Below are positions 34,426 through 45,472 of a DNA stretch of 64,000 nt, in pieces (the stretch's first letter is position 1; each line of letters begins with the position of its first letter). The position numbers were made by a program, and so were the translations under genes. The notes under the pieces are model-generated. The model saw only the letters and a list, made by a program, of their open reading frames with translations, had not been told where the DNA came from and did not search any database. Source of the stretch: Anthoceros angustus (taxonomy: Eukaryota; Streptophyta; Anthocerotopsida; Anthocerotales; Anthocerotaceae). The stretch is taken from assembly GCA_010909165.1 (NCBI GenBank), contig MU008173.1, positions 558,001 through 622,000 on the forward strand, in the 5' to 3' direction.

Positions 34426-35455
34426 TTAGGAGGACTTTGAGGATATGTACAACATCAGTGTTTCTCGAAGTCTGTGAGACTCTTCCACATTGTCACCTTC
34501 TTGTCTCTCAGCTCGCATGTGAGCTCGCCTTTCCGGAATGTAACCTTCAAACAGTTGTCGATACACAGGCTCACCATCCTGAAGCCGGATGTTATGGAGA
34601 ACACAACACAGATAAGACACTCGAGCAAACTGCTGGGCAGAACCTCTCCACATTTTTCGACCAAGTATCCGCCAAACACATTTGAGCAAGCCAAATGCAC
34701 CTTCCACTACCATGCAGGTAGAGGATTGCTTAAAATTAAAAGCATCGCATTCAGCACTGTATTGCCGTTCAGGAAAAGGTGTAACCAACGAGGGCATATT
34801 TAGATAACCGACATCTGCAAGAAGGTACTCATGCACAACACTTGTGGAGAGCTGTAGGACAGGACCATTTAAGCATCTTCCAGCACATGCATTAACATAA
34901 AGCAAACTATAACGTAGTATTCTCGTGTCTGTTGCATTACCAGGCCATCCTGTCACTATGTCCAAGAATGCTTTATCTGGTCCCACTACGGCCTGCATAG
35001 CCATAGTGTAGGTACCATATCTGCCATAGTAGTCTGTGTTGAGCCCACGTCCAGGTAATTTGATCATAAAATGTGTCCCGTCTATAGCCCCACAGCAGTT
35101 TTGGAACCCTTGTTGCAATTTGAAACCAAGCTTGATTTCCTCGAACCTGGTAGGTGAAGGCCATTGTAGGTGGTGTTCCCCTCGTTGCAAAACCGAGGCC
35201 ACAAAACGGCGGCAAACATCGAATATCATGGTGGTGCCTACACCGAACAATTCTCCAAGGCTCAAGTAGGAATCCCCCGTTGCCAATCACCTCAGAGCAA
35301 TCATGACTTGCTTCTCGACACGTAGCATACGGCCTGGAATTTGGCTGAATCCTTGTACTTCTGTAGGCTGGAGGTCTACAACAAGGAGGGAGCACACATA
35401 TTCAAAGGAACTTGGATTGAATCGAAAAAACATTGCAAATCTGGTAGCATCCTCC
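34426..35455 (-). pseudogene. PIF/Harbinger DDE transposase (HARBI1-like), one stop in frame
   Basis: The minus strand is in frame from about 35455 (DATRFAMFFRFNPSSFEYV) through RVEKQVMIALR, then TGA at 35289-35287, then LATGDSYLSLGELFGVG and on to the TGA-free end at 34426. The DDE triad is still readable: CGAIDGTHF, LLADVGYLNMPSL and VVEGAFGLLKCVWRIL. LATGDSY normally follows ALRR or ALRW, so the TGA replaces one codon (CGA to TGA would be a CpG transition). The N-terminal helix-turn-helix exon was not placed. 286 codons after the stop are intact, which suggests a young loss. Confidence 0.85.
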
Positions 35456-35808
35456 CTTGCAATGTGAGAATTGTAGAGTAAGAAAATGCAGCTCGAGGTT
35501 TGATATAAAATTCACCATATTGGATACCATTTCCATCGCGAGGTCTACAACAGGAAGAGTCGGGGACACTGTGTGTGAGGTCTGCAGCAGAGTGAGCCGG
35601 AGAGACTCTGTGCTCAAGTGTCACCGGGCAACCTACAGGTCCAGGTTTCCGTGCTTTTTCTTGCAGACACAGGTGAACGTGCCACAATCGATAAGTTGGC
35701 TCTTTCCGGGACCGGAACCAGGCACATGTGAAACCGGTCTATTCATCCTTCTCCTACCGTATAGGCTGGCATTTTTCAGAGTCAGAATCAGGCACATACG
35801 AAATCGGG

Positions 35809-36367
35809 ATAAGGGTTGTTCACCCTTCTACTAAGGTAGATGGGTTTTTCCATCTTGTGATCATAGTGAGGTCTCCAACGTATCTTTTTTAATATGGAAA
35901 ACTACCCATTATTTTATAGTGTAAATATCTATTTTAATATGTGCAATATAACTTAAAAGTTTTATTTATATTCAAATGACTTCTTTGCTGAAAGAGAAGT
36001 ATAAAGTTAAAAGATCAATCCTTTATCCATATATGTAAAAGATTCAGATTTTATAAAGTTTTGTACAACAGAATTTCGAATGCAGTTTGTTAGTATGAAC
36101 AAACACATTTTTGCTTGAGCTTCTATCACCGCGCGGACCACAAAAACTTGAGCTGAATTATGCGCAAAATTAACCAGGTCACTTTCCGTGCTTGTTCGCA
36201 AGCAGTCCGTACCACCTCCACCACTCTGGTTGTCCTTGTGGGGATATCCATCGTCAAATCATCCCCCGCAGTGAAAGCATTCCTGACACAGCACGGGCAC
36301 AAGTATGAAACGAGAAATCTGGGACCGAAGCGTCCAGCGAGGAACTGCATTTAACAGGGAGCTGAAA
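35809..36367. other. Intergenic, AT-rich, no gene recognised
   Basis: Between the Harbinger end and the stop of lectin copy 2. It likely contains that lectin's 3' UTR. Nothing else was seen. Confidence 0.5.
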
Positions 36368-37204
36368 TTACGAATGGCACTCACATATGGACACCACTTT
36401 CCACTTCTGGTTCTCTCCCTTGTTCCACTTGTAAAGGATGAGCTTGTTGTTGTCCTTAATACCTCCGTGCTCTTTGTCAGCATGGTCCGCATCCAGATTC
36501 AGGTGGGAGTTGGACACTGGTCGGATAGCATGGTAACCACTGCCTACATCATCGCTCAAGGTCCACAGAACGGAGGTGTCCAAAGTGTTGTCGTGGAAGG
36601 GTCCAAGCGTCACCTGGGCATGAATATCCGACGTACCACCGGTCCACTTTTCATCAATCATGCCAGGCTACACAGATGCAAATACATCCACAACAAACAA
36701 TGTGACAAGACGGAATATCCCAGAGTGACCACGCTAAGGAGCTTACGCCGGGCGTAATCACAGCGGTGCGAGAGAGGGAGGGTAGGCAACACTCACCGTC
36801 TCATCCCCGACGTGCTTGAGAGCCAAGCGTGTTGCCTTGTTGATGAGGACAAACGCAGGCTGGCCCGCATCATCCTTGACCTTGCTACCGTTAGAGCCGT
36901 CCTTGTACCATTGCTGCCAACGCATCGCACGAAGATCCGCTCATCCCGGCTTCACGGACACATCTACGCACTAAGGCACCAGATAAAAAACCCCTACCTG
37001 TGCAGCGTTCTGGTCATCGGCCTTGGCCAACACAACCGTGTCCCCATGGGCAGTCAGGTTGTAGTGAGGGTTGGCCTCGGAATAGATCTTAACCAGGTCA
37101 CCGGCGGGGGTAGGCTCGCTGTGGCCGTAGGTAGGAGCAGGCTCGCTGCTGTGGCCGTAGCTGTGGGACGCATGTTGGTGCTCGCTCTCGTGGTGGTGCC
37201 CCAT
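36368..37204 (-). CDS. EULS-domain lectin, copy 2, 189 aa
   Basis: Three exons on minus: 37204-36998, 36913-36797 and 36613-36368, all phase 0. The N-terminus is His/Ser-rich (MGHHHESEHQHASHSYGHSS). The EUL domain follows: VKIYSEANPHYNLTAHGD, QWYKDGSNGSKVKDD, FVLINKATRLALKH, VLWTLSDDVGSGY, LNLDADHADKEHGG and LYKWNKGENQKWKVV. The C-terminus ICECHS is a few residues longer than in the sister copies. Intron positions match the other two lectins exactly. It lies 960 bp downstream of copy 3 in the same direction, a tandem pair. Within its EUL domain it is closer by eye to copy 1 (shared DADHADKEHGG) than to its neighbour copy 3. Confidence 0.92.
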
Positions 37205-38166
37205 TGTGGAAGAAAAGGTCTACCAGACACGATGCCACCACACCAGTCCTCATTGATCATGAGCCAAAACACATCCTCAAACACCGGCAAAAACCGCAAT
37301 GCCACATCCCACAGAAGCACGCATCTTCCCGCCGAGATGACGCAAAAGCAGAGCGCACAGGACTAACCTGGAGGCTTCGGAGGAAGGATGGACAAAGGAG
37401 AAAGGCGCGAGAAACAGCGACAACTGGAACAGGGGCTGAGATGGGAGCGAGTGCGGTGTGGCGAGCCGGGAAATGGATATATAGTGGATACCCTCATTGT
37501 CGCGACTAGTCGCGTGGCGCAGGGCGCGCTGACATGGCGGTCGCCTCGTTCATTGTATCTGACGCACAGCTGGCGACGTGCCGGTGGTATGACCGGGTGC
37601 AGGCGGTGCGGCTGCTTCCGCGTGTCAATCGAAAGTTCGTTTTATTGGTGCAATCGCTTGCTGGCTGGAGAGTTGAATCCTTGATACGGATTAAAGGACG
37701 TGGCAGTCAGGAGTCACGAGGAGTGTTGGAGTGGGAAAGCAAAACTGGAGGCCGACGGTCCTCCCATCTGTCGCAGCCTGCCACCGCCACCGCCTCTTCC
37801 GCCGCAGTGATAGAGCGCCTGCGTGAACCTGTCGTCAATTATTGGAATGAGACGTGAATAGTTTGGGAGTTCGGGAAGGCAGCCACGGACGGGAATATGC
37901 TGAACCGGGATGTTCCAGCACGACGACATATTCTGAGTAGCGGAAGGGATGCTTATTTTATACCGTGCCGTAAGTGACAGGAGCAAGTGGCGCAGTGCGA
38001 GATGTTACAGGGCTGCAACTTGCGCAAAGCTCTACTGATGCTGGCAAGCTGCGCTTAATCTATGCACTGGACGGCGTACTGGCAGATGAATTAAGCTAAT
38101 AATTGGCTGATGGAACCGGTGCTCCTCCTCTCCCAAGCTCCCAATATGTCCTGCAGTGCTGAAACC
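37205..38166. other. Region between lectin copies 3 and 2
   Basis: Upstream region of copy 2 and 3' region of copy 3. Short open stretches on both strands show no family resemblance. Confidence 0.5.
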
Positions 38167-39014
38167 TCAGACAGGAACAACCTTCCACTGCTGGTTGTTC
38201 TGCTTGTTCCACTTGTACACGCAGACGAGAGTGCCGTCGTGGACACCACCGTTTGAAGCGTCTGCCTTCCAGGCATCCAGGTTGAGGCCCGTGTCGTTTG
38301 CCTGCCGGATTGCTTTGAATCCGTTGTAGATGTCGTCGCTGAGGGTCCAAAGCAGGTTTTCATCCAGGGTGCCTGGCTGGTAGTCTGCCAATCGAACCTG
38401 CAACATGACCGCAATCCTTCCGGTGAAAAACGGGGGTGCTGCCAGGTGCAGCGCCGTGAGAGCAACCGAGGAGTTGTGAATGTTACCTGCTGGCCCGCGG
38501 CCTTGGCGTGCTGCAGAGCTTTACCCGTGGCTTTGTTGATCAGGGCAAAGGAACCATGGCCGACGTCGTCTTTCACACGGGTGCTCCATGTGTCGTCCCT
38601 GATCCAAAGCTGCGGGAACAAGGAGCATCAAAATCAAAAGAACACTCTTAAAATTGCACGATTGGCAAGCTCTCGCTATGATGCTTCAAAGAAAATTCGA
38701 CAACGCAAAATCCAAAGGTAAACATCCATGGAGACCTGATTGTCGTCAGATAGGTTTCCCGGGCTCAAAACCACCACATTGTTTCTGACTGTGAGGTTAT
38801 ACTCCGCGTTGGCTCGAGGGTAGACCTTCACAGTTGTGCCTGAGGGGAGAGGCTGGCCATGCGCAGGGCCGGCAGAATCATTTTCCCCGCGCGCCGGAGG
38901 TGGATCAGGGGACCGGGAGGAAGAGCTGGAGCAGGACCTGGACCTGTGCAACCCAAATCCACGAGACCTAGGGCGGGGTTGATGTTCGACGTGTCCCTGG
39001 TGCCATCCCGACAT
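38167..39014 (-). CDS. EULS-domain lectin, copy 3, 210 aa
   Basis: Three exons on minus: 39014-38736, 38609-38487 and 38397-38167, all phase 0. The variable N-terminus is Arg/Ser/Pro-rich (MSGWHQGHVEHQPRPRSRG, then a Ser run), unlike the His-rich starts of copies 1 and 2. The EUL domain reads VKVYPRANAEYNLTVRNN, LWIRDDTWSTRVKDD, FALINKATGKALQH, LLWTLSDDIYNGF, LNLDAWKADASNGG and VYKWNKQNNQQWKVVPV. The ATG at 39014 was preferred to an upstream in-frame extension because MSG-H matches EULS starts. Copy 3 replaces the DADHADKEHGG of copies 1 and 2 with DAWKADASNGG, so it is the most diverged. Confidence 0.9.
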
Positions 39015-39375
39015 GGTGAGGCGAAATTGAGGCCGCGGACGAGAAGGAAAGCGTCGTCGCGAAGAGCAAGGCTTGGAATGCAGCTTTCGTCGAGACAACC
39101 GGCTGAAGGGATGCAGCCAGGTACCGAGAGAGTGGCGCGCAACAAGCAACGTCTACCGTGGACATCGCCAATTGCCGCCAGACGACTGCAGGTAAACGAT
39201 CACTAACTGCATACGTGTGGGCCAGCTGGGCTCAGGTACATTAAGGATGAATTTCACTAAGGAGTTACCATCTTCTACCCTGGACGACGTCAAGTCGAGG
39301 GAAGATCCTACAAAATTGATTCCACCAAATACTACACCCCTGCCCTCTTAAGCTGTGTTACAGCGGAAAGACGTT
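39015..39375. other. Short intergenic region
   Basis: Upstream region of lectin copy 3 and 3' region of SEC63. No further feature was seen. Confidence 0.5.
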
Positions 39376-42300
39376 TTAATCGGTGTGACTGTCTGACGAA
39401 CTGCTCTCATCGGCTTTGTCCAACAGCTTTACTGTTTCATCCTTGCTCGACTTATCATTCTTGTCGTTCGTATCATCCTTCCCCTTTTTCAAGGTCTCCT
39501 CTTCACCCTCATTTTCGTCTTCACTGTATTCACTCTCATAGTCCTCATCAAACTCCTCGTCCTCCTCTCCGCCTTCCTCTTCCTCCTCAATTTCATCCCC
39601 TTCCTCCGCAATAGGTCCTCTGGTGCCAGCCCTACTTCGTTTCGAAATCTTCCGTTTGAAACTCACCTTCTTGTCACATCCAATCCATGTGTCGGACAGG
39701 CAAAACGCCGTCAAGCTGTAGGTTCCTTCTGAAGGTGCCTGGAACTTTGTGTACACAAGCCTCTCTCCTGCTTCCACTCTTGAGACCGCTGCCTCCACCT
39801 CCGACTGTATCTCAGAAGGAGGAGCTGCTTTCAACTCCAGGGCTTCGTGCACGGCCTTTTTGGCGAGTGCGATGTTTGCTGCCTCATCAGCAAGTGTAAC
39901 TCTCTGAGAAACCCACACATTGTTGTGTACTGCATCAGCCAATAACAGCCAGTAGACCTCCTCCTTCAAATATGGGAAATAAGGTGTGTGTGGATGACAC
40001 TGAACTTCGCCATTCGTTCTGCCAACTTTAATCCAGGCCCGCAAGGTCACCACATCACCTTCCTGGATGCCTTCTTCACCTTCCGTTTCACACTCTAAGT
40101 CCAAATGGACTGAAGGCATTAGATCAAGGACAGCCTCCACATCACCAGCCTCCTTCTCTGATAAACCTCCAACTGTAGTCAGGAGCTCTGTGCGCTGAGT
40201 TGAAGTCAGTTCTCTCAACTCCTGAAAACTGCGAACTTTCTGGATAGACCAAGTGGAGTGTCAGTTCCACCACAGTGCTGGGCTATCAGAAGGTCTGTCT
40301 ACAGTAGTTCAGAACTCGATAATCTGATGGAAGGAACACTTTCGCGACTGAGATTACTTTGTACCTTTCGACCAATCTTCTTGACGACCGAATCGTTTAT
40401 GTGGGGCAACTGAAGAAAAGCAGCATTCCCATCGGAGGAGCCACCAGCTGCAACAGATTTCCTTGCACTCAAGGGGACAGCCTGTAGTGCACAGCAGCCA
40501 TGCAACTGTATGTCAGCAACATGCCTCTTTGGGGGAAACTTTTCAGGCACGGATCCAAATCATTACTCAAAAACTGGATGTTACAAACGGGGGCAACCTG
40601 CATCAGGCACTGCGAGAGTTCCATAACACCAAGAGCAGGACGGAGCCAACCATGTCCTTCACTGGTTCGTGGGGTTACCGCCATCTGGTTCCAAGACCGA
40701 TAAACAGGATATAAGCCAGTCGTACCATGGGATATCTAGCCAACCAACTTAGAGAGCTGAAAAGTAAGGGTTTTGAGGCCACCACAAAGGCTAACCTTCA
40801 TAAGTTCCTCCAGAAGCCTAGGAGTGAGACGGAGAATTTCAGCAAAATCTGTTTGCAGCCCAGGTGCAACAGCTCCAGCCTCCCTTGTCAGTTGGGCAAG
40901 CAACAAGAGCTCTGTCTGTTCAAGCAAGGAGACAACACAGTTTACATCTTTGACAACTCCAGCCTTTCAAGCTTCCGACCGTCAATCATACGGACACTTC
41001 ACATCACTAGTCATCATCAAAACGAAACGTGAAAGGGGCAAAAAATGGAGAGTGGTCAACCTTGACAAGTGAAGGATATTGCTTCCAAAACTTGGCTTGT
41101 TCTTGCTTCAGATTTTTTGAGTCAAAGTTCAATTCACTCCGAACAGCCATGAACAGCTTCTGCAGAGGTTCCTCATCGCTGCGCCGCACAGGCCTTTCCA
41201 TGAACTCCGCAGCCTTCATAAAAACCTCCATCACCTTACTGATGCAACCAGAACTACACGATGAGTTCATGATGTGGTGCACAAGGCCACATATCTCCAT
41301 CTACAACACTAAAAATGTCCCACTGCAGTCAGCAAGAAACCGAACTAAACATCAGGTGCACCCCTAACCTGGGTGCAAGTGAGGGCTTCATGAAATAGTA
41401 GTAGGCTTGAAGGGTATGATGCATGACATAGTTCCCAGTGTATTTTGAAGACCGAGACAGATATACGACTGCGCCCATGAGTGGCAAAATAATACCAACA
41501 CCAACTATAGCCACTAGGAGGGCTCCTGAACCAGGCCCATGCCTATTTAGTAGAAATGAGGGCAATGCAATGCCCATCTCCGGTGCCTACAAAATGGTGC
41601 GCTTAGCATCAGCAAACTGGCTGACCAGCACTCAAGCCTGGTCACCTGTAGAAAGCACAATGTCATGGAAAACTATTGCCACACACCTTTCTGCCATCTG
41701 GATGGCCGTACTTCACATAGTTCTCGCGGGCAACCGGATCCGTCAAAGCCTGGTATGCCTTCGAAATGTAGTCCACGAAGTACTTGTGCGCCTCTGCCAA
41801 TCGCTTGCATAAGCAATCCCCTCACTCAGAACACCCACATTTCCTGTGAACTACTTGTCCTACAAACTATCTTACTTGTCCTGTAAACTATCTGCGAGGT
41901 ATTACCTGGATCAGGATTTTTATCTGGATGGTACTGAATTGACAGTCTATGGTACGCTTTCTTGATGTCTGCTTGTGAAGCTGAAAGCTCCAACCCAAGG
42001 ATAGAGAACGGCTCAAATCCCGTCACCTGCACCGCATAATGAGCCAGCAGTCAGCAGCAGCTCGAGGCACCCTTCTCGCCTTGCCCTAATCAGTCAGACA
42101 TCGAACGGCTGCTGCGACAACAACTGCAGCTCACATCTGAGGCAGACAATACCTCTCGAGCCATGAGCTTGATGTAGTAGGCCAAAACGAACATACTCAG
42201 CCAAAGAAGGATCAGCGTGACATTGCTGCACGTTGAGAATCTTCCAACCTGCATCAAGCACCACATTTTGCACACAGTCAACCTAACAGCACCCGATCAA

Positions 42301-42600
42301 GTAACGAGCGTCACGACTGGCCTACCCGCACGAGCCGACACCAAATTGCTAATATCAACTAACTACCCCAGATCCACACCACAGTACATACTAGCACATA
42401 GCTAAGCCACCCACCCGCCTGGCGAATGAAACCCGGTACTTGGGAGATCGCCCGCACTCCGAACACTTGCAACGCACATCTCCAGTTCTCTGCCGCACCA
42501 CCCTTGCCAAACGAAAAAATGTCCATGGCACCACAAACAGCCCCGTCACGGACAATATGAATATGGGGAAGAGACTGCTCATGTCCTCGGACGCCGCCAT
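39376..42600 (-). CDS. SEC63: SEC63 / ERdj2, ER translocon J-protein, 697 aa
   Basis: Membrane J-domain protein of the ER translocon that recruits BiP during protein import. Ten exons on minus: 42600-42415, 42248-42153, 42026-41906, 41793-41687, 41586-41369, 41238-41061, 40915-40796, 40684-40598, 40481-40365, 40239-39376; all GT-AG with consistent phases. Order: TM1 ([20 protein letters not shown]), TM2 ([15 protein letters not shown]), a J domain with the HPD motif (YHPDKNPDP) and GHPDGRK, TM3 ([20 protein letters not shown]), the Brl region ([39 protein letters not shown]) and a strongly acidic tail (Glu/Asp-rich, about the last 90 residues). Length is near that of the Arabidopsis ERdj2 proteins. 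The J domain lies between TM2 and TM3, hence on the lumenal side. Confidence 0.96.
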
Positions 42601-43321
42601 AGTGTCGCCACACGCAACTCAATGTGTCACTCCCGCTTTCTTGAATTGATATCAGCAAATCGAGCAAGCTCAGTCTCGAAGGCCTGCGAAGAAAGCGGAA
42701 AGGACTCCTGACAGAAGTGAGGGGGAACGAAAGGCCCAGTCAAGCCCAAAAAGTTCCCCAACAAAACCTCAGTCCTGGACCTACTCGACCCCAACCGGAT
42801 CACGCTCCGGCGCTGCAGCCAAATCCGCCACCATCAAGCCCTGCCCTATGGAGCGATCAATCGGGGCGGCATAGTCCCTCCAACCTCGTAAGAGCACACT
42901 GGAATGAATCGATTGAATCTGCCCCAACCAGTCGAGATTGGACGTTGACCGGTAAATGCACAAACAAATTACAGAACCCAAACGAACGGTTTCTCCCTAT
43001 GTACATAAGTGTACTACATAAGTGACGCTTTATTAGGGTTCAATATTACTATGGAGACCGAGTCCCCGATATTTGGATTAGGTCATCAAATACTACTAAT
43101 ATACAGCTCAATGAAGTTCGTAGAACATACCGGACCACAACATGACATTCATACTAACCAGATAGGCCAGATCATGCTTATGCGTACCTACATATGTACC
43201 TATAAGGAATACCAGAGAGATGCCCACGGGGAATAGGGAAGACACCACCAGCAGGCATTGTACATACGCTGCGGCCTAGAGGAGAGTGGACAATCAGCAG
43301 GACGAAAACAAAGGAAAGAGA
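42601..43321. other. Intergenic between SEC63 and MAPKKK
   Basis: SEC63 promoter and 5' leader, and the kinase 3' UTR. TTAGGGTT at about 43033 is a partial telo-box. No further gene was seen. Confidence 0.5.
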
Positions 43322-45202
43322 TCATCGGGGGACGGGAGCCACACTAGAAAATCTACTGCCTTGACGTTGAGGAGTCCTCTCCTTTGTGTTAGTGCTTGTC
43401 TGGCGAGAAAGCTTTCTCAACTCCTCCCTTTTCATTTCAAGCTCTAAGTGAAGCTCCTTCTCCCAAAGCTTTTGTCGTTCAGAGGTAGCCACACTGGGGC
43501 TAGGAAGCTGCTGAGTCTCATGAATAAGTCCTTTCCACTCGTTGAGCCGTGGCGAATCAACCTCCAGCAATGGTGCACCGTTGACGACAGTTGGACTGGC
43601 TTCTCTGGGACTGCCTGAAGTCACACTGGTTTCACTGTCACGGCTGCTCCTTGTTGCAAGCGATCGTGCGCTTAGACTGCTCCCCTTGCTTGGTGACCTG
43701 CTCGGGGCAGCAGTTTGCCTCACTGTAGCTGGGCTGAGGGGTGCCTTGAGACTCTGACCAGCGCCGTTCTCATCTGCTCCATTCCAGATGCTGTACAACT
43801 CCTCAAACAATGGGGTCTGCAGTCTCTTCAGTTCCAGCGCTTTCTCATCTAGGAATGCCCGGATCTTCATTTCTGTCACCTCTTCATCGTCATCATCCTG
43901 TGTGGACCGCAGCGTCAGATTCAGGGCTCCCTCCTCTTTGCCTCTGGGCTGTGACGAGAGGGGAGCCACATCTGCACAATAATGGTCTGTTTGCAGGGTA
44001 CCAAAGGTGGCCGTAGCTGCACTCTTAAAGCTCCAGTTAGTCTTGTCGAAAGAGGGATCAGACATCGGGTTGAAGCTGTCACTGAGGCAATCCACCCTCA
44101 CTGAATCAACCCTGACGGAGCAGTTGAGATCGGAGTTGAAAGAATGCCCGCAATCCTGTTCGAACGTCAACCCTGAATTTTCTGTCTCACCCGAGATCGC
44201 ATACCGCTCTGCTGTGGCAGAAGTCAGCCCCATACCATTCCCACCAAGAGGCCCCTGATGGTCCTCTTCCTCCACGCTCTGCAAATGCCTGTTCCCCAGA
44301 GATATTTGATCCGTACCGACGCTCCTCCGCTGAGCCGCAGGCTGTGGAACGTCTTGGAGCACGAAGGGATGCTGCAACAGCTCACTAGCAGAGGGCCTCA
44401 ACCTGGGCTCCCTCTGCAGACATTTGAGCAGAAAATCCTTGGCATCCGGAGACAGCGTCTCGGGGATAGGCGGATGCTTCTTAGTAGTCCCAATGTGGAA
44501 CAAGGCAGCAACTTCCTGAAACTGCTGGCTCCAGGGAGGCTTCCCAGTGGCCATCTCAATCACAGTACAACCAACACTCCAGATGTCAGCCTGCCAATTA
44601 TGCCCGGTCTGCCGGATCACCTCGGGAGCCATCCAGTACGGCGTGCCCTTCATCGACTTGGCCTCCGAGATAGTGGCAAGCTCCAGAACCTGCTTAGAAG
44701 CGCCGAAATCAGCAAGCTTGATCCGGCCCTTATTATCCACAAGAATGTTAGCCCCCTTGATATCCCGGTGCATGATCTTGTTGTTATGCAGGTACTCCAG
44801 CCCTAGCAGCAGCTGCCTGGTATACATTCTGATCACCGCCTCCGTGAAACACCCGAACTTGCTCAGCAGCGACGCAATGGACCCCCCGGGCACGAACTCA
44901 AGCAAAATGTTCAGCGCCGACTCCTCCCTAGCCGTGCCAAGGTACCTCACAATATTAGGATGAGACAGGTTCCGGAGCAACTTCACCTCCTCCTCCAGCT
45001 CCTGTACGTGCGCCTGCGCCCTGTCCTTGGTGCTGTGATTGCTCGCAATGAGCACCTCCTTCACAGCCAGCAGCTCTCCGGAATCCAGATTGAGCCCCAT
45101 GTAGACCCGGCCGTACGCCCCGGCTCCGATCAGCTCCCCCTTCCTCCATCTGATCCCGTGCGGGCTACTTGCCCGCGGCAAATGCCGGGCCCCCTGATGC
45201 AT
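43322..45202 (-). CDS. MAPKKK of the NPK1/ANP type, intronless, 626 aa
   Basis: Ser/Thr kinase. The first ATG gives MHQGARHLPRASS, followed at once by IRWRKGELIGAGAYGRVYMG; Lys48 is the ATP-binding Lys. HRDIKGAN, LADFGASKQV and SMKGTPYWMAPEVIRQ complete an intact catalytic core ending near residue 285 (LRPSASELLQHPFV). The Ser/Thr-rich tail ends in a charged helix (LHLELEMKREELRKLSRQ), which in NPK1 is the region that binds the NACK kinesin. NPK1/ANP proteins act in phragmoplast expansion at cytokinesis and in stress signalling. Two oddities: the coding region has no intron although this family is intron-rich in angiosperms, and the usual 50-60 residue N-terminal leader is missing. An in-frame extension to 45331 starts with TTG, not ATG. 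Confidence 0.92.
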   Translation of the reverse strand: MHQGARHLPRASSPHGIRWRKGELIGAGAYGRVYMGLNLDSGELLAVKEVLIASNHSTKDRAQAHVQELEEEVKLLRNLSHPNIVRYLGTAREESALNILLEFVPGGSIASLLSKFGCFTEAVIRMYTRQLLLGLEYLHNNKIMHRDIKGANILVDNKGRIKLADFGASKQVLELATISEAKSMKGTPYWMAPEVIRQTGHNWQADIWSVGCTVIEMATGKPPWSQQFQEVAALFHIGTTKKHPPIPETLSPDAKDFLLKCLQREPRLRPSASELLQHPFVLQDVPQPAAQRRSVGTDQISLGNRHLQSVEEEDHQGPLGGNGMGLTSATAERYAISGETENSGLTFEQDCGHSFNSDLNCSVRVDSVRVDCLSDSFNPMSDPSFDKTNWSFKSAATATFGTLQTDHYCADVAPLSSQPRGKEEGALNLTLRSTQDDDDEEVTEMKIRAFLDEKALELKRLQTPLFEELYSIWNGADENGAGQSLKAPLSPATVRQTAAPSRSPSKGSSLSARSLATRSSRDSETSVTSGSPREASPTVVNGAPLLEVDSPRLNEWKGLIHETQQLPSPSVATSERQKLWEKELHLELEMKREELRKLSRQTSTNTKERTPQRQGSRFSSVAPVPR

Positions 45203-45472
45203 GTTGCTGCAGCCCCACCCGCAGCACAACCACAGCCTCGCCGACCACCGAGCTTCCCTTTCTCCTCCCGCTTCCGCCAGGGAAACAGCCTGCCCTCTCC
45301 AGCGCCTCCAAGGCCACGCTATACGCCGCAATGCAGAACGGTAGGATCGAACCGGAGAAGGGAGGAGGAAGTCGGAAGCCGTGTGCGGGGGAAAGGTTCA
45401 AATTTCAAACCGTTAGAAATTAGGGTTTAGTCGAGTAGGGTTCTGCAACGCATCGCGCACCGAGCTCGCGCC
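45203..45472. promoter_or_regulatory. 270-bp shared region between divergent MAPKKK and RMI1
   Basis: The two start codons are 270 bp apart on opposite strands, so both promoters must lie here or inside the genes. A telo-box sits at 45420-45428, 45 bp before the RMI1 start. Confidence 0.6.
45420..45428 (-). promoter_or_regulatory. Telo-box (AAACCCTAA on minus)
   Basis: TTAGGGTTT on plus is the reverse of the plant telo-box, common near transcription starts of growth- and replication-linked genes. Position suits RMI1. Confidence 0.5.

Larger units (their letters stand above)
31525..35808. mobile_element. PIF/Harbinger DNA transposon, decayed, with both element genes
   Basis: The block contains the two genes of an autonomous PIF/Harbinger element, convergent: a Myb/SANT-like gene on plus and a DDE transposase on minus. 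Candidate terminal inverted sequences are ACCTGTTTCGCATGTGCCCG near 31527 and its imperfect inverse at 35711-35735 and again at 35785-35806. Exact ends and target duplication are not resolved. Both genes carry in-frame stops. Confidence 0.75.

Noticed and set aside
39687..39899. Plus-strand ORFs over the SEC63 last exon
   Set aside because: Shadows of a conserved exon; no independent support.
45203..45331. N-terminal extension of the MAPKKK to 45331
   Set aside because: The opening codon is TTG and the sequence is unlike NPK1 leaders; the first ATG is at 45202.
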